Assembly: GCA_025455085.1 (NCBI GenBank)
Contig: JALONF010000046.1
Coordinates: 1-10,520 of the forward strand
DNA from: Ignavibacteriaceae bacterium
GTDB lineage: Bacteria; Bacteroidota; Ignavibacteria; Ignavibacteriales; Ignavibacteriaceae
DNA: 10,520 bases
Direction of reading: 5' to 3'
Shown: one piece after another, positions 7,118 through 10,520 of the stretch
How the letters are laid out: each line of letters starts with the position of its first letter
Position numbering within the stretch: the first letter of the stretch is position 1
Notes under the pieces: generated by a model
What the model was told of the DNA's origin: nothing
The model's input: only the letters and a program-made list of their open reading frames with translations
Databases searched by the model: none
Program-made: the position numbers and the translations under genes

Positions 7118-7185
7118 GCACCTGCAGGTGTAATTATTTCAAAACTTGATTTATTAACGTCTTCATACGGCAAGCCTTGTGCCAT
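7105..7185 (-). CDS. Possible 26-residue peptide gene overlapping the TPR gene start
   Basis: Reading the minus strand from the ATG at 7185 gives a 26-residue peptide that begins MAQGLPYEDV and ends ITPAGAWII, with TAA at 7107-7105. It overlaps the TTG start of the TPR gene by 13 bases in another frame. The frame is open upstream to a stop at 7224, and codon choice (GAA, AAA, TCA, ACA, many codons starting with a purine) resembles the neighbouring genes. The ribosome binding site is weak (GAGA close to the ATG), and there is no signal peptide. It could be a short coupled leader, a peptide partner of the TPR protein, the frameshifted N-terminus of that protein, or chance. I do not recognise the peptide. 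Confidence 0.35.
   Translation of the reverse strand: MAQGLPYEDVNKSSFEIITPAGAWII
7119..7130. repeat. Perfect 12-base palindrome
   Basis: CACCTGCAGGTG is a perfect inverted repeat just upstream of the TTG start of the TPR gene and inside the small ORF. It could be an operator half-pair or a small RNA hairpin that hides the TTG start; chance is also possible. Confidence 0.5.
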
Positions 7186-7229
7186 TGTCTCATTATTAAG
7201 CCGCTGAAATACTGAATTGTTTTATGCGT

Positions 7230-7235
7230 TTTATA
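7230..7235 (-). promoter_or_regulatory. Tentative -10 element before the small ORF and TPR gene
   Basis: TATAAA on the minus strand lies 44 bases before the ATG at 7185. No convincing -35 box is seen at the right distance. The rest of 7186-7371 holds a run of nine T bases (7279-7287) and no other gene I can support. Confidence 0.15.
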
Positions 7236-7371
7236 GTAAAAATTACAATGCCCTTTCAGAAATGTGAGCAAATCGCAATTTTTTTTTGCTGTCATAAAAT
7301 TTAACAGTGGATTTATGAAGAGTAGAAAAGATGTGTCTTGTTCTTAGAGATTTTTATGAAGTATTACAGTT

Positions 7372-7938
7372 CTACTTCACAATCTTTGATACTTCCTTAA
7401 ACTGAGGTGTTCCGCAAACATTAAGAAGTTCAAAAAGAACAGATTCGGTTGTGGTAACTTCTGCACCGTGATGTCTCATTCGCTGAATTGCAGTTTGATA
7501 ATCAATTTCTTTCCGTGAAGAAACCGCATCAGCAGCGAGGTTAACCTGGAAGCCGTTTTCAATTAAATCCAAAACTGTCTGCTGAACACAAACGTGGGAT
7601 TCAATTCCGCAGATAACTATCTGCGACAAATTCTTCTCACGAAATTCTACAAATAAATTTCCCGCTCCCGAACAGCTAAATGACATTTTATCAAATGGTT
7701 TTATATCTTTTAATTCATCGAGAATTGCTTTTGAAGTTTGTCCAAGTCCTTTTGGATATTGTTCGGTGTAGTAAATTGGCAGCCCAATCACTTTGAAGCC
7801 TTTAATGAGTTTCAAAGTATATTCAATAACTCTTTCATAATTGCTGATAACGGGAAGTATTCTATCCTGAATATCAATTATTAAAAGTGCAGTTGACTCT
7901 GGTTTAAGCAGTTTCCTGAATCTTTTAACTTCTTTCAT
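7372..7938 (-). CDS. Isochorismatase-family cysteine hydrolase
   Basis: A 188-residue cytoplasmic hydrolase of the isochorismatase-like/YcaC group. The catalytic triad of the family is visible: Asp22 in LLIIDIQD, Lys84 in FDKMSFSC, and Cys117 in GIESHVCVQQTVLDL. The non-proline cis-peptide position before the Cys loop is Ile112-Glu113. The late motif AADAVSSR at 136-143 and the length are also typical. Members hydrolyse amides or enol ethers (nicotinamide, isochorismate, N-carbamoyl compounds); the substrate cannot be named from sequence. It follows the C39-like peptidase gene with only 17 bases between, so the two should be one transcript. The upstream site (GAGATG) is a weak ribosome binding site. 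A peptide-related amidase role is a guess from context. Confidence 0.9.
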   Translation of the reverse strand: MKEVKRFRKLLKPESTALLIIDIQDRILPVISNYERVIEYTLKLIKGFKVIGLPIYYTEQYPKGLGQTSKAILDELKDIKPFDKMSFSCSGAGNLFVEFREKNLSQIVICGIESHVCVQQTVLDLIENGFQVNLAADAVSSRKEIDYQTAIQRMRHHGAEVTTTESVLFELLNVCGTPQFKEVSKIVK

Positions 7939-7955
7939 CGATCATCTCAAAAAAA

Positions 7956-8849
7956 TTAACTATAGATTTTTTCCATGCCGTATTTGCCACAGGCATACAT
8001 CATCAATAGACTGGTTATATCAACTAAAGCTTTTTTATGCTCTTCGATGTAAATGATAAGATTATAAACATCTGCAATGAACTTCATTTTCACAATTACT
8101 TTTCTTAGTTCATTATAAGATGGAACACCATGCCAGTAAGCGATCTCCTGTATTATCATTCTTTCATATCGTCTTAAAAACTCTCCGAAGGAAATTGTGT
8201 GTATGGAGGTTGCGGTTCTTGGTTTGCAGATAGAAATTAGATCATTGAAATAAGTATCCCAGTGTTTTGCAAGTTCATTGTTCTTTTTGTGCATTACGTA
8301 TCTAGCTTTCGAGAGAGTGAACTTTGCTCTTGTTCTAATTTTGAAATTTGGTATAAGAGCATAACCATCAAAGCTGGTAAATTCATCTTCGGGATCAACA
8401 AATTTCCATCTCTTGATAAGCTGACTGGCTGAATTGATATTAATTACTTTATCCTTTGAGCTGTCAATCAAAATGAATTTTCCCTGCTGCCAGTTGATAA
8501 CAGTAAACCAGTGTTCCCAGTTATCAACACTGAGTATGCAAGGATAACCCTTCTTTAAATGCTGGATTAAAACTTTGACAGCATCAATGCCAGTTTCTCT
8601 TCGGAAGTACTTCAGGCGGCAATTATAAGCTTTGGCTGCACGTGCGAGTCCAATTTCATCTGTGCCTGACCACCATGTGCTGCCTGCTCTTTTGCCGATT
8701 GATTTTTCGCTCGCAAAAATTCCAAGCATTACTAGAGCATACTTTAATGCAAAGGGTCCGCACTGGTATTTATTTGGTTGAGGATAAAAGCTCATGATAT
8801 AAATTATTAAGGGCTCAAATGTAATTAATCGGGATGAATTAGTCATCAT
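7956..8849 (-). CDS. C39-like (papain-fold) cysteine peptidase with helical C-terminal part
   Basis: A 297-residue protein whose first 165 residues match the C39-like peptidase fold. Gln24 comes six residues before Cys30 in PQPNKYQCGP, giving the oxyanion Gln and catalytic Cys. His113 is in WEHWFTVI, and Asp129 is in FILIDSS. No ABC or membrane domain is attached, so it is not a bacteriocin exporter but a free-standing peptidase. Residues about 175-297 are predicted helical and I do not recognise them. The start is uncertain: ATG at 8849, or Met19 (ATG at 8795), which would begin just before the active-site Gln. It lacks a clear signal peptide. It leads the operon with the isochorismatase-like gene and is divergent from an ATP-grasp ligase; such ligase/peptidase neighbours are known from amidoligase gene clusters. 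Confidence 0.8.
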   Translation of the reverse strand: MMTNSSRLITFEPLIIYIMSFYPQPNKYQCGPFALKYALVMLGIFASEKSIGKRAGSTWWSGTDEIGLARAAKAYNCRLKYFRRETGIDAVKVLIQHLKKGYPCILSVDNWEHWFTVINWQQGKFILIDSSKDKVININSASQLIKRWKFVDPEDEFTSFDGYALIPNFKIRTRAKFTLSKARYVMHKKNNELAKHWDTYFNDLISICKPRTATSIHTISFGEFLRRYERMIIQEIAYWHGVPSYNELRKVIVKMKFIADVYNLIIYIEEHKKALVDITSLLMMYACGKYGMEKIYS

Positions 8850-8890
8850 TATTTCTTCAATTACAAAAAAAATATCTTTAAATTTGAGGC
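8850..8890. promoter_or_regulatory. 41-base divergent promoter region
   Basis: This AT-rich gap separates the start codons of the C39-like peptidase (minus) and the ATP-grasp ligase (plus). It is too short for two separate full promoters with leaders, so the promoters must overlap or extend into the genes, or the peptidase really starts at 8795. No box is clear enough to name. Confidence 0.35.
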
Positions 8891-9970
8891 ATGAGAAGAC
8901 CCAAAGTTAAAGTTGCTGTCCTTTATAACGAGTCTGATCCTGAAATGTATAAAAAGACTTCTGACACAGAGGTTATGGATCTTGAGTTCAAGACTTATTT
9001 TGAGGTTGACAAAACGACTCCTATGGAAGAGTATGACTATGTCGTCGCGAAACTTAAGAGCATTGGATTTAATGCTTATTCATTGAATATTAAAGATGAT
9101 ATAAACTTGCTCTTAAAGCACCTGACCGAGGAAAAACCAGACGTAATATTCAATTTAATCGAAATTTACAAGGATAATCCGCGGTTAGAAATGAATATTG
9201 TTGGTCTTTATGAATTGCTGGGGATTCCTTATACAGGAGCTCCTGCGATGGGCCTGGCTAACTGCCAGAATAAAGTGCTAGCAAAAAGACTGCTCAATTC
9301 GGCGGGCATCAGGATTCCTCACTTTTTTATTGTATATGTAAAATCAACCAAATATCCTCACAGATTAAAATATCCTCTTTTGGTGAAGCCTGCTTTTGAA
9401 GATGCGAGTGTAGGGATAGAGAACGAGTCAATCGTCAGTAATGGAAAACAGCTTCGTAAAAGAATCGAGCATGTTCTGAAACAGTTTAATCAGCCGGCAC
9501 TTGTTGAGGAGTTTATTGAAGGCAGGGAATTGAATGTTGCGGTGATGGGGGATAAAAGACTGCGTGTTCTGCCAATCAGTGAAATTGATTTTTCTCAAAT
9601 GCCCGATCATCTTCACAATATTGTAAGCTTTCAGGCGAAGTGGGATCCTCATCACGAATCGTATCACAAAACAATCCCGCTCTGTCCAGCTCCTCTTCCA
9701 AAAAATATTGAGAAGAGAGCTAAAGAACTCGCTTTCAGAGCTTTTAAAGTGATGGGGTGCCGGGATTATGCACGGGTGGATATGAGGTTATCTAAAAATA
9801 ACAAACTTTATGTGCTGGAAGTAAATCCCAATCCTGATATTACTGAAGGTGCAGGATTTATGAGATCTGCCCAGCATGCCGGAATGACTTATGCTCTTGC
9901 TTTAAAAAGAATTGTAAATTATGCTTTGGGTAGAAGTAATAATTTAAAGTCCGCTAAATCTCCCTCCTAA
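8891..9970 (+). CDS. D-Ala-D-Ala ligase-like ATP-grasp ligase
   Basis: A 359-residue ATP-dependent carboxylate-amine ligase. It has an N-terminal Rossmann-like part (KVAVLYNE at 6-13, DVIFNLIE at 84-91) and a middle GIPYTGAPAMGLANCQNKVLAK with Lys128. The ATP-grasp parts are LLVKPAFEDASVGI with Lys166, VEEFIEGRELNVAV with Glu207 and Glu213, RVDMRL with Asp297, and LEVNPNPDI with Glu310 and Asn312 for metal binding. The layout is that of Ddl, but the N-terminal GGxSxE loop that helps bind the first D-Ala is replaced by NESDPE, and the C-terminal end differs (NPDITEGAGFMRSAQ). So it is probably not the cell's Ddl but an amidoligase joining other amino acids or peptides. GAGG is only 1 base before the ATG, so the start is a little uncertain. 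Confidence 0.88.
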   Translation: MRRPKVKVAVLYNESDPEMYKKTSDTEVMDLEFKTYFEVDKTTPMEEYDYVVAKLKSIGFNAYSLNIKDDINLLLKHLTEEKPDVIFNLIEIYKDNPRLEMNIVGLYELLGIPYTGAPAMGLANCQNKVLAKRLLNSAGIRIPHFFIVYVKSTKYPHRLKYPLLVKPAFEDASVGIENESIVSNGKQLRKRIEHVLKQFNQPALVEEFIEGRELNVAVMGDKRLRVLPISEIDFSQMPDHLHNIVSFQAKWDPHHESYHKTIPLCPAPLPKNIEKRAKELAFRAFKVMGCRDYARVDMRLSKNNKLYVLEVNPNPDITEGAGFMRSAQHAGMTYALALKRIVNYALGRSNNLKSAKSPS

Positions 9971-10052
9971 GAATTGAAATAAACTCTTTCAATGAGTGAA
10001 CTTCAAAATCCTGGTTAATAAGTATAGGCTTCACTTCAATAAGGAGATAAGA

Positions 10053-10073
10053 AAGGCGGCTACGTGCCGCCTT
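10053..10073. terminator. GC-rich hairpin terminator between convergent genes
   Basis: AAGGCGGC (10053-10060) and GCCGCCTT (10066-10073) form a perfect 8-base stem with a 5-base loop. On the minus strand TTTCTTAT follows and on the plus strand GTAAGTTTAAATTTTT, so it probably stops both the ligase and the DUF6580 transcripts, best on the minus strand. Confidence 0.75.
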
Positions 10074-10079
10074 GTAAGT

Positions 10080-10520
10080 TTAAATTTTTGACTTCGCCAA
10101 CACGGGAAATTTGACTTTTGCCAGATGATATAATCCAAAAAGAACGCCGACAAAAAACAAATCACTTAATAGTGTCTGGTGGAAAAATGGAATTGCTGCA
10201 GTATAGCATGCCGCCAGACCTGCATCCGTTTTCTCATATAGCGGAGTGGATAGCCAGGTTCCGAAATTTGTAATTATAAAGAAACTTACAGAAGAGATCA
10301 CTGATGCAAAGAAGATGTTGCCAACTTTCTTCTCTTTTAACATCGTCATTCCCAGCACTACTATCAACGCAAAACTGAGATACACTGCCCACATAGTCTG
10401 GTGAAAACCGAGAATCAAATCAGTGACAAACATTGCTGCTAACGGAACCAGAAACGCTGCCCACTTTTTATTAAAGTAAGCGCCGCCGAATAAAGCCATC
10501 GCTGCAATTGGTGCAAAGTT
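10080..10520 (-). CDS. DUF6580 family putative transport protein (cut by right edge)
   Basis: The C-terminal 146 residues of a small membrane protein; the frame is open to the right edge and the ATG at 10499 is internal. At the edge it reads NFAPIAAMALFGGAYF, the hallmark of the DUF6580 family, followed by KKWAAFLVPLAAMFVTDLILGFH, a helix around ALIVVLGMTML, the segment SVISSVSFFIITNFGTWL, and a last helix DLFFVGVLFGLYHLA. About four to five helices remain. The family is small (about 170-190 residues) and resembles substrate-binding subunits of vitamin or metal uptake systems, but no substrate is established. It faces the ligase gene across a shared terminator, so it belongs to another transcript that begins outside the window. 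Confidence 0.85.
   Translation of the reverse strand, partial: NFAPIAAMALFGGAYFNKKWAAFLVPLAAMFVTDLILGFHQTMWAVYLSFALIVVLGMTMLKEKKVGNIFFASVISSVSFFIITNFGTWLSTPLYEKTDAGLAACYTAAIPFFHQTLLSDLFFVGVLFGLYHLAKVKFPVLAKSKI

Noticed and set aside
7267..7290. Terminator: AGCAAA/TTTGCT with nine T bases
   Set aside because: The stem is AT-rich and includes the T run itself, and no gene on the plus strand ends there.
7358..7378. Inverted repeat GAAGTA/TACTTC at the end of the isochorismatase-like gene
   Set aside because: It has only six AT-rich pairs, overlaps the stop codon and lacks a T tract, so I do not call it a terminator.
9428..9667. Minus-strand open frame inside the ATP-grasp gene
   Set aside because: It is antisense to conserved ligase motifs and has no recognisable content.
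10041..10046. AAGGAG as a ribosome binding site on the plus strand
   Set aside because: No start codon with an open frame follows before the terminator hairpin at 10053.

Overview
The window is an AT-rich bacterial segment with mostly short gaps and purine-rich Shine-Dalgarno sites in front of most genes. I read it as a Gram-negative member of the Bacteroidota/Chlorobiota side, most like Ignavibacteria. The grounds are a lipoprotein box, an outer-membrane barrel ending in Phe, tandem FtsX-type permeases, a GxxExxY protein set between repeats, and a DUF6580 protein. This placement is inference. I see no rRNA, tRNA, CRISPR array or classical transposase.

Left part (1-4293, all +). Two tandem FtsX/LolC/E-like permeases (the first cut by the window edge) and a LolD/MacB-like ATPase form an ABC transporter of the lipoprotein-export/mechanotransmission type, followed by an outer-membrane beta-barrel protein. 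A 566-base unit sits between the second permease and the ATPase: a GxxExxY protein flanked by two 65-base, 88%-identical, directly oriented imperfect palindromes. Removing it would restore a 25-base gap, so it looks like an insertion into a pre-existing operon. Downstream of the ATPase is a second repeat type, degenerate 7-base units (GATTNNN) arranged as an inverted repeat.

Middle part (4484-5823, +). A lipoprotein of unknown function and a Yip1-family membrane protein share a likely transcript that ends at a clear intrinsic terminator.

Right part. On the minus strand are a seven-repeat TPR protein with an apparent TTG start, an isochorismatase-family hydrolase and a C39-like cysteine peptidase; the last two form an operon. 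A possible 26-residue peptide gene overlaps the start of the TPR gene. A Ddl-like ATP-grasp ligase is divergent from the peptidase across only 41 bases, suggesting a peptide-making and peptide-cleaving pair. It converges on a DUF6580 membrane protein (cut by the right edge) with a strong GC hairpin terminator between them.

The best candidates for something not yet described are the repeat-bounded GxxExxY cassette, the overlapping small ORF plus TPR gene, the ligase/peptidase pair, and the heptamer palindrome.
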